DNA from: Paracoccaceae bacterium
GTDB lineage: Bacteria; Pseudomonadota; Alphaproteobacteria; Rhodobacterales; Rhodobacteraceae
Direction: 5' to 3'
NCBI GenBank assembly: GCA_007120685.1
Contig: SKNG01000046.1
Coordinates: 1-9,007, forward strand
Length of the DNA: 9,007 nt
Shown here: positions 1 to 6,089 of the stretch, piece by piece
How the letters are laid out: each line of letters opens with the position of its first letter
Position numbering within the stretch: the stretch's first letter is position 1
Program-made: the position numbers and the translations under genes
The notes under the pieces: model-generated
Told to the model about the DNA's origin: nothing
The model's input: only the letters and a program-made list of their open reading frames with translations
Databases searched by the model: none

Positions 1-102
1 AGCTTCCGCCTGCTGACCGGCCAGGGGCTGGCGCCCGATGCCGCCGGCGAAGGCTGGCTGCGCCAGATCTACCGCCAGGCCATTCGCGGCGAATGGCTCT
101 GA
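1..102 (+). CDS. C-terminal 33 residues of a gene cut by the window edge, possibly outer-membrane assembly lipoprotein BamD
   Basis: An open frame runs from the first base to a TGA at 100-102 and encodes a tail ending in ...YRQAIRGEWL. The frame is coding-like and GC-rich at third positions. In Rhodobacterales, recN commonly lies directly downstream of lpxC and bamD (comL), and a short tail containing an aromatic residue followed by RLLTGQGL is compatible with what I remember of BamD C-termini in this group. BamD is a periplasm-facing lipoprotein of the BAM complex that inserts beta-barrel proteins into the outer membrane. The assignment rests mainly on synteny, because no TPR unit or other diagnostic part is inside the window. 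It could be another gene. Its stop lies 63 bases before recN, so the two may be co-transcribed. Confidence 0.45.
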   Translation, partial: SFRLLTGQGLAPDAAGEGWLRQIYRQAIRGEWL

Positions 103-165
103 TCGCGCTCAGGCGGGCGGACTTACACGGGGCGCGGCACCGGCGGCGGTGCTGAGCGACCAGCC

Positions 166-1911
166 ATGCTGCGCACCCTCGCCATTCGCGATCTTCTGCT
201 GATCGACCGTCTGGAACTGGATTTCCGGCCCGGGCTGAACGTGCTGACCGGCGAGACCGGGGCGGGCAAGTCGATCCTGCTGGATGCGCTGGGCTTCGTG
301 CTGGGCTGGCGTGGGCGGGCCGATCTGGTGCGCCCCGGCGCCGCGCAGGGCGAGGTCGAGGCGGTATTCGACCTGCCCTCGGGCCACCCCGCCCGCGCGC
401 TGCTGGACGCGGCCGGGATCGGCGCCGGCGAGGAGTTGATCCTGCGCCGCGTGAACAGCGCCGAGGGGCGCAAGAGCGCCTGGGTGAACGAACGCCGCGC
501 CTCGGGCGAGTTGCTGCGGGCGCTGTCGGAGACGCTGGTGGAACTGCATGGCCAGCACGATGACCGCGGCCTGCTGAACCCGCGCGGGCATCGGGCGCTG
601 CTCGATGCCTTTGCCGGGGCCGAGGGGCTGCTGGCGGAAAGCCGCGCCACCTGGGCCAACGCCCGCCGGGCGGCGGCGGATCTGGCTTCGGCACAGTCCC
701 GGCTGGATGAGCTGCGCGCCGAGGAGGATTATCTGCGTCATGCCGTGGAGGAACTGGACCGGCTGGCGCCGGAACCCGGCGAGGAAGCCGCGCTGGACAG
801 CCGCCGCCGGTTGATGCAGGCGGCCGAGCGGCTGCGCGGCGATGTCACCCGCGCCCGCGCCGCGATCGGCGACGACGGGGCGGAACGGCAGATGCTGGAC
901 GCGCTGCGCTGGCTGGAAGGCGCGGCAGAGGGGGTGGAGGGGCGGCTGGATACGGCGCTGGCCGGGCTGGAACGGGCGCTGACCGAACTGGGCGAGGCGC
1001 AGATGGCCGTGGATGGCTGTCTGGAGGCGCTGGATCTGGACCCGGCGGCGCTGGAGTCGACCGAAGAGCGGCTCTTCGCGCTGCGCGGGCTGGCGCGCAA
1101 GCATGGTGTGCTTCCGGACGATCTGGGCACCCATGCCGAAACGCTGCGCGCCCGGCTGGCCGCGCTCGATGCCGGCAGCGGCAACATGGCCCGGCTGAAG
1201 GCGGCAGAGGCCGAGGCGCGCGATGCCCATAAGGCGGCCTGCGCCGCGCTTGGCGCCGCGCGACAGGCGGCGGCGGCGCGGCTTGACGCGGCGATGGCGG
1301 CCGAACTGGCGCCCCTGAAGCTGGAACGCGCGCGCTTCGCCACCCGGCTGGAGCCGGCAGAGCCCGGACCGGATGGCGCCGATGCCGTGACCTTCGAGGT
1401 CGCCACCAACCCCGGCGCGCCGGCAGGGCCGCTCAACCGCATCGCCTCGGGCGGGGAATTGTCGCGTTTCCTGCTGGCGCTGAAGGTCTGCCTGTCGCGC
1501 GGGGGCGGCGCGATGACGCTGATCTTCGACGAGATCGACCGCGGCGTGGGCGGCGCCACCGCCGATGCCGTTGGCCGACGGCTGCGGGCGCTGGCCGAGG
1601 GTGGCGCGGCGGGGCAGGGTGGGCGCGACGGGACAGGGGCGCAGGTGCTGGTGGTCACGCACAGTCCGCAGGTGGCGGCGCAGGGGGCGCATCACTGGCG
1701 GGTGGCGAAACGGGTGCAGGATGGCCAGACGCTGAGCCGTGTTACGCCGCTTTCCGCCGAGGAGCGCGTGGACGAGATTGCGCGCATGCTGGCCGGTGAT
1801 ACCATCACCGATGCCGCGCGCGCGGCGGCGCAGGCGTTGCTGGCCCCTGGTGCGGCATCGGCGCCGGCCAGGCGCGGGCAGAAGACACCGCAGAACACAT
1901 CGAGGTCATGA
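166..1911 (+). CDS. recN: DNA repair protein RecN
   Basis: The 581-residue product is an SMC-like ATPase acting in the cytoplasm on double-strand breaks, where RecN helps hold DNA ends and sister duplexes together for RecA-dependent recombination. The N-terminal head has a Walker A motif GETGAGKS at residues 29-36 and the RecN-typical ELHGQHDD at 126-133. A long Ala/Glu/Arg/Leu-rich coiled-coil region follows (roughly 150-370). The C-terminal head has the ABC signature ASGGELSR (427-434), Walker B LIFDEID (452-458) followed by RGVGG, and the switch histidine in VVTHSPQ (His499). All core ATPase residues are intact. The length is slightly above the E. coli protein (about 553); part of the excess is a Gly-rich insert at 479-491 and part a basic C-terminal tail. 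The ATG at 166 places the first strand of the fold correctly. The Shine-Dalgarno is weak. No alphaproteobacterial LexA box (GTTC-N7-GTTC) is visible in the 63 bases upstream. Confidence 0.96.
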   Translation: MLRTLAIRDLLLIDRLELDFRPGLNVLTGETGAGKSILLDALGFVLGWRGRADLVRPGAAQGEVEAVFDLPSGHPARALLDAAGIGAGEELILRRVNSAEGRKSAWVNERRASGELLRALSETLVELHGQHDDRGLLNPRGHRALLDAFAGAEGLLAESRATWANARRAAADLASAQSRLDELRAEEDYLRHAVEELDRLAPEPGEEAALDSRRRLMQAAERLRGDVTRARAAIGDDGAERQMLDALRWLEGAAEGVEGRLDTALAGLERALTELGEAQMAVDGCLEALDLDPAALESTEERLFALRGLARKHGVLPDDLGTHAETLRARLAALDAGSGNMARLKAAEAEARDAHKAACAALGAARQAAAARLDAAMAAELAPLKLERARFATRLEPAEPGPDGADAVTFEVATNPGAPAGPLNRIASGGELSRFLLALKVCLSRGGGAMTLIFDEIDRGVGGATADAVGRRLRALAEGGAAGQGGRDGTGAQVLVVTHSPQVAAQGAHHWRVAKRVQDGQTLSRVTPLSAEERVDEIARMLAGDTITDAARAAAQALLAPGAASAPARRGQKTPQNTSRS

Positions 1912-1921
1912 GGGCAGGAAA

Positions 1922-2359
1922 ATGAGGCCAGAAGGACGGATCGACGGGCGCGGCAGCTTGGCCGGCAGAGTGGGTATGATGGTGCTGGCGGCGGTGCTGC
2001 TGGGCGCCTGCCAGGCGCCCGATCTGCGCGGCATGATGCCCGGCCCCCGCGCCCAGGCGCCCGCCCCGGCCCCGGCGCCCGATGGCGTTGCCGCCGACGC
2101 CTTTGCCCCGGCGGCGCCGGGGGACGGGGCAGCGGTCCCGCGCCCGCCCGCCAGCCAGGCCGAGGCCGCCTGCATGCAGCAGGGCCGCGAACAGGGCCTG
2201 GCGGTGCGCGAGGTCGTCGGCACGCGCGAGGTACAGGGCAACGATGGCCAGGCGGTTTCGCGCGATGTGATGCTGCGCGTGGCGCGGGGCCAGCAGGTCT
2301 ATGATGTGCGCTGCAATTATCACTATGCCAGCGCCGCGGCGCGGATCATGTCGCTGTAA
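1922..2359 (+). CDS. small predicted lipoprotein with Ala/Pro-rich linker and two cysteines in the mature domain
   Basis: The 145-residue product begins with a positively charged stretch, a hydrophobic segment (about 17-28) and a lipobox LLGAC ending at Cys30, so it should be lipidated and anchored in the envelope. Residues about 40-75 form a low-complexity Ala/Pro/Gly linker. The C-terminal 65 residues make a compact domain with Cys84 and Cys131, which could form a disulfide, and a terminal VRCNYHY motif. I do not recognise a named family; small lipoproteins with this pattern occur in Rhodobacterales. ATG at 1922 is chosen because it lies 10 bases after the recN stop, has an AGG-type ribosome site (1916-1918) very close to it, and gives a full signal peptide. 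The same frame is open far upstream inside recN, but that part is an overlap shadow. Met19 or Met20 are alternatives that would shorten the n-region. It is probably co-transcribed with recN. Confidence 0.8.
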   Translation: MRPEGRIDGRGSLAGRVGMMVLAAVLLGACQAPDLRGMMPGPRAQAPAPAPAPDGVAADAFAPAAPGDGAAVPRPPASQAEAACMQQGREQGLAVREVVGTREVQGNDGQAVSRDVMLRVARGQQVYDVRCNYHYASAAARIMSL

Positions 2360-2416
2360 TTCCGGCGCTCCCCGTCTCTGACCCGGTCAGGATCGAACAA
2401 GGCCTGACGCAGCCGA

Positions 2417-2441
2417 CTTGCCAGCGGGGCAGGCGTTTTTT
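2417..2441 (+). terminator. candidate intrinsic terminator after the recN-lipoprotein unit
   Basis: A 6-bp stem (CTTGCC at 2417-2422 with GGCAGG at 2428-2433, one G-U pair) with a five-base loop is followed after CG by six T residues (2436-2441). It lies 58 bases past the lipoprotein stop. A competing pairing (GCCTG 2402-2406 with CAGGC 2430-2434) uses part of the same arm. It is the only hairpin plus T-run of this quality in the + strand intergenic regions. Confidence 0.6.
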
Positions 2442-2679
2442 CTGCTGCAGGGGAAAGCCATTCACCCATTTGAGGTATGGCGCGGGATTTCGGCGCGGCG
2501 GGCATCAGGCCGGCAAAGGGCGCGCAGATAAATTTCTCTATCTTTATCAATTCACTGACGCAGTTGTTGCGGAAAATCAAGAGACAGGACGCCTTGCCGG
2601 TCCAGGCACGCGGGCGGGGGAAATGTGTTGCACCGCAGCAGATGGACGCGCGAGGCTGGCCCTCTAGCAATTCCGACAA

Positions 2680-2684
2680 AGGAG
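2680..2684 (+). promoter_or_regulatory. ribosome binding site AGGAG deciding the start of the PIPLPA-CTERM gene
   Basis: AGGAG preceded by AA lies eight bases before the ATG at 2693. It is the strongest Shine-Dalgarno in the window and argues against the 72-codon longer in-frame start at 2477. Confidence 0.8.
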
Positions 2685-2692
2685 AACTTTTC

Positions 2693-3595
2693 ATGTCGCG
2701 TTCATGGTTTCACCCGGGTTTCGGGTCCACTTGCTGCGGCGCCATCCTGCGTGCCCTGCCGCATCGCGCGGCGATGCCCTGCGCCATCGCCATCGGCGCG
2801 CTGGTCGCCGGCACTGCCGCCCTGCCCCTTCAGGCCGCACCGACGGCGGTCGCCACCTTCTCGGCCGAAGTAACGCTCGCAGTCACGACCCCGGCGGGCC
2901 TGCAATATCAGTACAACAACCCTTTCCCTGACGCCCCGTTCTATGCGTATGATGATCGCCCCTTTGCCCCGCCTACGCAGACTGGTAGCGGCTCCCAGAG
3001 CTGGTCGGCCAGCGGGGAAGGTCCGCAGCCCGACTTCGTGTTCGGGGAAGGCCCTGCTGTGACATCCGAACCCGTCGACCCTGAGATAGATGGTGCCATC
3101 GTCTTGAACCTCGATATCGAGGCCAGTTCCGGCCCGGCAGAGGGCAGCGCCTTCGTGGATGCCACGGTCGAAACGAGCCTTAACCTGCGCAACTTCGGCG
3201 ACGAGGGCCTGACGGTTGACCTGCTGCTGTCCTACGACTTCATGCGGTCAACCAACGTTGCTGACCCGTTGCTGAACACGGCCTTGGCAGTGGGGGGCTG
3301 GACGCTCTATACAGTGACTTTCGCTGGAATGAGCGGGGGCTCGGTAGTGGAAAACTTCCTGACCCAGGGTTCGTTGACCACACTCGGGCCCGACCTCGCT
3401 TCGGAGGATGGCTTTGAACATTCCTTCATCGTGGGGGCCGGTGATCAGGTGCAGCTCAACTTCCTCATGTATGGAACTGCCGAAACGAGCACGACAGTGG
3501 CCCCCATCCCCCTGCCCGCCGCCGGCTGGCTGCTTCTGGGGGGCCTGGGCGGGCTGGGCTTTGCCGCGCGGCGCAAGCGGCGCAAGGCGGCCTGA
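2693..3595 (+). CDS. secreted protein with C-terminal PIPLPA (VPLPA-CTERM-type) sorting signal
   Basis: The 300-residue product has an N-terminal export signal whose hydrophobic core is about residues 30-46, ending LPLQAAP, with likely cleavage near residue 48-49. The n-region of about 25 residues is unusually long. The mature part is acidic and rich in Ser, Thr, Gly and beta-prone stretches, with no enzyme motif I recognise. The C-terminus is the classic tripartite sorting tag: PIPLPA at 271-276, a hydrophobic Gly/Leu helix (about 278-292) and an Arg/Lys cluster RRKRRK before the end. In Rhodobacterales such tags are processed by a dedicated exosortase, and the carriers are usually envelope or exopolysaccharide-associated proteins. 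No exosortase is in the window. Codon choice is less GC-biased than in the neighbours, which may reflect its fast-evolving extracellular role or acquisition. It appears monocistronic. The start is fixed by the strong AGGAG at 2680-2684. Confidence 0.85.
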   Translation: MSRSWFHPGFGSTCCGAILRALPHRAAMPCAIAIGALVAGTAALPLQAAPTAVATFSAEVTLAVTTPAGLQYQYNNPFPDAPFYAYDDRPFAPPTQTGSGSQSWSASGEGPQPDFVFGEGPAVTSEPVDPEIDGAIVLNLDIEASSGPAEGSAFVDATVETSLNLRNFGDEGLTVDLLLSYDFMRSTNVADPLLNTALAVGGWTLYTVTFAGMSGGSVVENFLTQGSLTTLGPDLASEDGFEHSFIVGAGDQVQLNFLMYGTAETSTTVAPIPLPAAGWLLLGGLGGLGFAARRKRRKAA

Positions 3596-3773
3596 GGCGG
3601 CACCGCCGCCCGTCCCGCACAACGAAGTCCGGTTGGTGGGATGCGACAAGGGCCGAAAGGCATTTGCCGGATGTTTCGCAAGTCGCAGTCCCGGTAGCCC
3701 GACGCCACGGTCCGCTCGATCACCACAAGATGCTACGCAAGAACGGCCAATGTTCGGGGCTGCTGGTATGACA

Positions 3774-3809
3774 GGCGCCATGGCCCGGCCCGATTGGCCC
3801 GGTGGCGCC
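3774..3809. repeat. imperfect inverted repeat bounded by GGCGCC
   Basis: GGCGCC at 3774-3779 and 3804-3809 bound a hairpin that continues inward through A-T, a wobble pair, GG/CC and CC/GG with one-base bulges, leaving a loop of about ten bases. It directly precedes the G-run hairpin repeat and may belong to the same element. Confidence 0.5.
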
Positions 3810-3816
3810 GATGGGT

Positions 3817-3883
3817 GGGGGGCGCTGCCCCCCGTTCGGCCTTGCCGACCTCCCCCCGGGATATTTTCAGAGCAAAGAGGGGG
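3817..3883 (+). repeat. Rhodobacterales-type dispersed intergenic repeat (G6C hairpin plus GGGATATTTTC tail)
   Basis: A perfect 7-bp stem (GGGGGGC 3817-3823, loop GCT, GCCCCCC 3827-3833) is followed by a pyrimidine-rich spacer and CCCCCCGGGATATTTTC ending in AGAGCAAAGAGGGGG. From memory, stretches of this kind (C-run, GGGATATTT, then an AAAGA-rich tail) recur at gene ends throughout Rhodobacteraceae genomes. Only one copy is in the window, so the dispersed nature is recalled rather than shown. Confidence 0.55.
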
Positions 3884-3909
3884 TGCGGGTTTTTCCCGGC
3901 AGGCGGTGT

Positions 3910-3922
3910 GCCGTGGCACGGC
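3910..3922. repeat. 13-base perfect inverted repeat
   Basis: GCCGTG (3910-3915), one central G, then CACGGC (3917-3922). It lies just before the twin-hairpin repeat at 3929. A one-base centre makes it a better duplex operator or cruciform than an RNA hairpin. Function unknown. Confidence 0.4.
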
Positions 3923-3928
3923 GTGGCT

Positions 3929-4034
3929 AGAGCATGTCGCTCGGAAGTGGATTCCGGTTCCGGGCTTTTCGACATGCGAAATCAAAGGGGTAGAACGGGT
4001 CGCGTGAATACGAATGAACGCGACACGTTCTAGA
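3929..4034 (-). repeat. twin-hairpin palindromic repeat of alphaproteobacterial type
   Basis: The first hairpin pairs GCATGTCG (3932-3939) with CGACATGC (3970-3977), enclosing GGAAGTGGATTCC and CCGGTTCCGG. The second pairs TAGAACG + GTCGCGT (3991-3997, 3999-4005) with ACGCGAC + CGTTCTA (4018-4024, 4026-4032), broken by one mismatch, with a 12-base loop. The order AGAGCATG...AAGTGG...CCGGTT...CATG...TAGA-CG... resembles the palindromic element scattered through rhizobial and other alphaproteobacterial intergenic regions, as I remember it. The right arm supplies the stop codon of the MarR-type gene. Read on the minus strand, the second hairpin is followed by CCCCTTTGATTT, so it may help end the regulator operon. 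Confidence 0.65.
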
Positions 4035-4524
4035 GATCGTGCTTTCGGATATTGTGCAGGACTTTCTGAAGCGTGCCGACGAAGGCGGCGCGTTCGGCTT
4101 CAGGGATGCCGCGGAACATTTCTTCATGCGCGCGGGCCATGTGGGGCCAGAGCGCCTCGAAGGCCGCGCGGCCGGCCTCGGTCAGCGCCACGCGGGTGGC
4201 GCGGCTGTCGCCGGGGTCGGCCTCGCGCCGGATCAGCCCTTCGGCGGCCAGCCCGTCCAGTGCCCGGCTGAGCGTTGACTGTTCGATGACCGAATAGACA
4301 GCCAGTTCCCGGATCAGCGGCTTGTCGATCACCGAGAGCGTGGCCAGCGCGCGCATCTTGGCCGTGGTCAGCCCCTGCGCCGCCATCTCCTCGCGCAGCG
4401 AGGCGTTGTAGCGGCCCATGATGCGGTTCATCAGGTAGGGGGCGAAATTGGCCAGCCCCATCTCGCCCAGTCGGGGCAGGGTGGCTTCGGCCTGTGGCTC
4501 GGGCGGGGGGGCGGCCTCGTTCAT
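4030..4524 (-). CDS. MarR-family transcriptional regulator
   Basis: The 164-residue product has the MarR layout. An N-terminal dimerisation helix runs from about residue 24 to 50 after a 20-residue Pro/Ala/Glu-rich extension. The winged helix-turn-helix follows, with KMRALATLSVIDKPLIRELA (56-75), the recognition helix around QSTLSRALDGLAAEGLI (82-98) and the wing RREADPGDSRATRVALT with the family hallmark D-x-R (Asp106, Arg108). A C-terminal dimer helix completes it. MarR proteins are mostly ligand-released repressors of nearby catabolic or efflux genes. The start ATG overlaps the stop of the upstream FAD gene as ATGA (4521-4524), so translation is probably coupled and the regulator is made with the operon it likely controls. 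Met22 is an alternative start. The TAG stop (4030-4032) lies inside the right arm of a palindromic repeat. A phenolic or indolic effector would fit the context but is inference. Confidence 0.9.
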   Translation of the reverse strand: MNEAAPPPEPQAEATLPRLGEMGLANFAPYLMNRIMGRYNASLREEMAAQGLTTAKMRALATLSVIDKPLIRELAVYSVIEQSTLSRALDGLAAEGLIRREADPGDSRATRVALTEAGRAAFEALWPHMARAHEEMFRGIPEAERAAFVGTLQKVLHNIRKHDL

Positions 4525-6086
4525 GCGCCCAGCCTTTTCGCCGCGTTGAAGCCCGAGCCGCCGCCCAGACCGGGGCCCGGGTGCGTGGAGGCGCCGATAT
4601 GGATCAGCCCGCGCACCGGGCCGGTGCCGTTGGTGGAATGGGCGAAGGGGCGGAAGATGAAGAACTGGTCGATGGCGCAGTTGCCGCCGTAGGGGTCGCC
4701 GCCGACAAGGTTCATGTTCATCGCCTCCAGATCGGCGGGCGAATAGGCGCGGCGGGCCAGCTTGATGGCGTCGAAATCCTTGATGTGGCGACGCAGGATG
4801 CCCTCGATCCGGTCGGCGAAGGCCTCGCGCGTGGGCTCGTCCCAGGTGTGCCCGTCGATCTGGCCTGCCGCATCGCCCTTGATGACGCGCGGCGCATCGG
4901 GGATCTGCAGCCAGAGCACCGCCTTGCCATCCGGCGCGCGCGAGGGGTCCAGCCGGTGGGGCTGGCCCACGCAGATGGTGGGGGTTTCGGGGAAGAGCCC
5001 GCGCTCGGCCTCATTGGCGGATTTGGAGACCGAGTCGATCCCCTCGGCCAGATGGATAAGCGCCACATCGTCCAGCCCCGGGGTCAGCCATTCGGGGTGG
5101 CGGTCCAGCGCGAAATGCAGCTGGAAATTGCCGCGCCCGTGGCGGTAGCGTTTCACCGCTTCGCGTTCCTCGGTCATCTGGGTGCCTTCCAGCAGGCGCC
5201 CGTAAAGCTGCCCCGGGGCGACCGAGGCCAGCACCGATTTCGCCGCGATCTCCTCGCCGCCTTTAAGCCGGACGCCGCGCACATGGCCGTTATGGACAAG
5301 GATTCGCTCGACATCGGCGCCGGTGCGCAGGCTGCCGCCCTTTTCCTCGATCAGCGCCCGGAACGCCTGAACCGCCGCCCCCGCGCCGCCCTTGACCACC
5401 GGCGCGCCCGCGGCCTCCAGCGCGAAGGCAATCACCTTGCCCATCTGGCCGGAATAGGTGGCCTCTGGCGTCAGGCCGGTATGCAGCACCCAGGGCGCCC
5501 AGAGGGCCTGCACCATCTCGCTTTCGTAAGTGCTTTCCAGCCAGCCCCGCGCCGGCACCAGCGCCTGACCGATCCAGGCCGCAAGGCCCCGCAGCCCGCG
5601 CCGCCGCGCCTGGGCGAATAGCAGCTTCGCCGTGGGCCATGACCACAACTCGCCACCCAAGAGCGCAAAGAGGAAGGGCGCGTCGCCCTCGATCTGGCCC
5701 ACATCGGCGGCGTGGCGGTCGCCCTCGCCCTGTGCCAGCGCGTTCCACGCCGCGATATTGGCGGCGCGGTCGGTGCTTAGCACCAGCGCGCTGCCATCGG
5801 GGCGCAGCACGGCGGTGGGGTGGTTGGTGTGGCAGAATTCCAGCCCGTGGTGGGCCAGATCCTCGCCCAGCGCGGCATGCGCGGGCGAGGTCAGGAACAG
5901 CACGAAAGTGGCGGCCATCACGTCATGGTGGAAGCCCGGCAGGGTGCATTCCACGGTCAGCATGCAGCCGCCAAGGCGATCTTCGCGCTCCAGCACCAGC
6001 ACGCGCTTGCCCTTTTTCGACAGCATCGCTGCCGCGACCAGCGCGTTGATGCCGGACCCGATGATGACGTGATCGACCGCCGCCAT
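4521..6086 (-). CDS. FAD-dependent oxidoreductase, phytoene-dehydrogenase-related (COG1233 / PYROXD2-like)
   Basis: The 521-residue product starts with a Rossmann FAD-binding motif, VIIGSGINALVAAAMLSKKG (7-26), with the ribose-binding acid at Glu33 and LGGC at 38-41. It closes with the second FAD motif HIGASTHPGPGLGGGSG (496-512). Between them lie blocks shared with the paralogue at 7053-8624: TLPGFxHD, DPSRAPxGKxVLWxQ (from Asp380), GDAAGQI and SPxDLEAxNxNLVGGD. The family includes carotenoid desaturases, amine-oxidase-like enzymes and the uncharacterised PYROXD2 group; this protein belongs to the last kind by its motifs and I cannot name its substrate. No signal peptide or membrane anchor is evident, so it should be cytoplasmic. 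It starts three bases after the stop of the hydrolase gene and overlaps marR by four bases, the middle member of a tightly coupled operon. No crt genes are nearby, which argues against a carotenoid role. Confidence 0.9.
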   Translation of the reverse strand: MAAVDHVIIGSGINALVAAAMLSKKGKRVLVLEREDRLGGCMLTVECTLPGFHHDVMAATFVLFLTSPAHAALGEDLAHHGLEFCHTNHPTAVLRPDGSALVLSTDRAANIAAWNALAQGEGDRHAADVGQIEGDAPFLFALLGGELWSWPTAKLLFAQARRRGLRGLAAWIGQALVPARGWLESTYESEMVQALWAPWVLHTGLTPEATYSGQMGKVIAFALEAAGAPVVKGGAGAAVQAFRALIEEKGGSLRTGADVERILVHNGHVRGVRLKGGEEIAAKSVLASVAPGQLYGRLLEGTQMTEEREAVKRYRHGRGNFQLHFALDRHPEWLTPGLDDVALIHLAEGIDSVSKSANEAERGLFPETPTICVGQPHRLDPSRAPDGKAVLWLQIPDAPRVIKGDAAGQIDGHTWDEPTREAFADRIEGILRRHIKDFDAIKLARRAYSPADLEAMNMNLVGGDPYGGNCAIDQFFIFRPFAHSTNGTGPVRGLIHIGASTHPGPGLGGGSGFNAAKRLGA

Positions 6087-6089
6087 CGC

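Larger units (their letters stand above)
2360..2692. other. intergenic region between the lipoprotein gene and the PIPLPA-CTERM gene
   Basis: No convincing gene lies in these 333 bases. The left third holds a 13-base inverted repeat (CTGACC-C-GGTCAG, 2378-2390) and the terminator-like hairpin listed separately. The middle (about 2525-2580) is clearly more AT-rich than the rest of the window and is the likeliest place for the promoter of the downstream secreted-protein gene, though I cannot point to a convincing -35/-10 pair. An open frame from 2477 runs into the downstream gene in phase but has no ribosome site and an uncharacteristic composition, so I treat it as untranslated leader. Confidence 0.6.
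3596..4029. other. convergent intergenic region rich in hairpin repeats
   Basis: The 434 bases between the two convergent units carry no credible gene. Open frames on both strands are interrupted, lack ribosome sites and overlap the repeats. Immediately after the upstream stop is a GC-only hairpin (GGCGG 3596-3600 with CCGCC 3606-3610) without a T-run. 3611-3770 is unrecognised sequence of lower GC. From 3774 onward come hairpins and repeats listed separately. Transcription from both sides probably ends here, but no standard intrinsic terminator is visible. Confidence 0.7.

Noticed and set aside
109..1695. Long minus-strand open frame of 528 codons opposite recN
   Set aside because: It is a mirror of the GC-rich recN codons. 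The product is a compositionally biased Arg/Gln/Pro/Ala string with no motif, while the plus frame has every RecN ATPase motif.
2378..2390. Inverted repeat CTGACC-C-GGTCAG as an operator
   Set aside because: It sits just past the lipoprotein stop and before a terminator candidate, not near a promoter. A 6-base arm repeat is not rare enough in GC-rich DNA to claim a function.
2556..2570. Sigma-54-like promoter (TGACGC-N5-TTGC) upstream of the sorting-signal gene
   Set aside because: The -12 GC is present and the spacing fits, but the essential -24 GG is GA. A second GGCACG/TTGCA pair nearby (2606-2630 region) has the wrong spacing.
2477..2692. 72-codon in-frame extension of the PIPLPA-CTERM gene
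   Set aside because: It would bury the signal peptide in the interior and ignore the strong AGGAG at 2680-2684. No ribosome site precedes 2477.
4494..5621. 375-codon plus-strand open frame opposite the minus-strand FAD gene
   Set aside because: Antisense shadow in GC-rich coding DNA. It has no ribosome site or recognisable fold, and the minus frame has both FAD motifs.
4521..6086. Assignment as a carotenoid (CrtI) desaturase
   Set aside because: The general family resemblance is real, but there are no other crt genes, and the neighbours (cyclic-amide hydrolase, MarR, peptide-type importer) point to catabolism.
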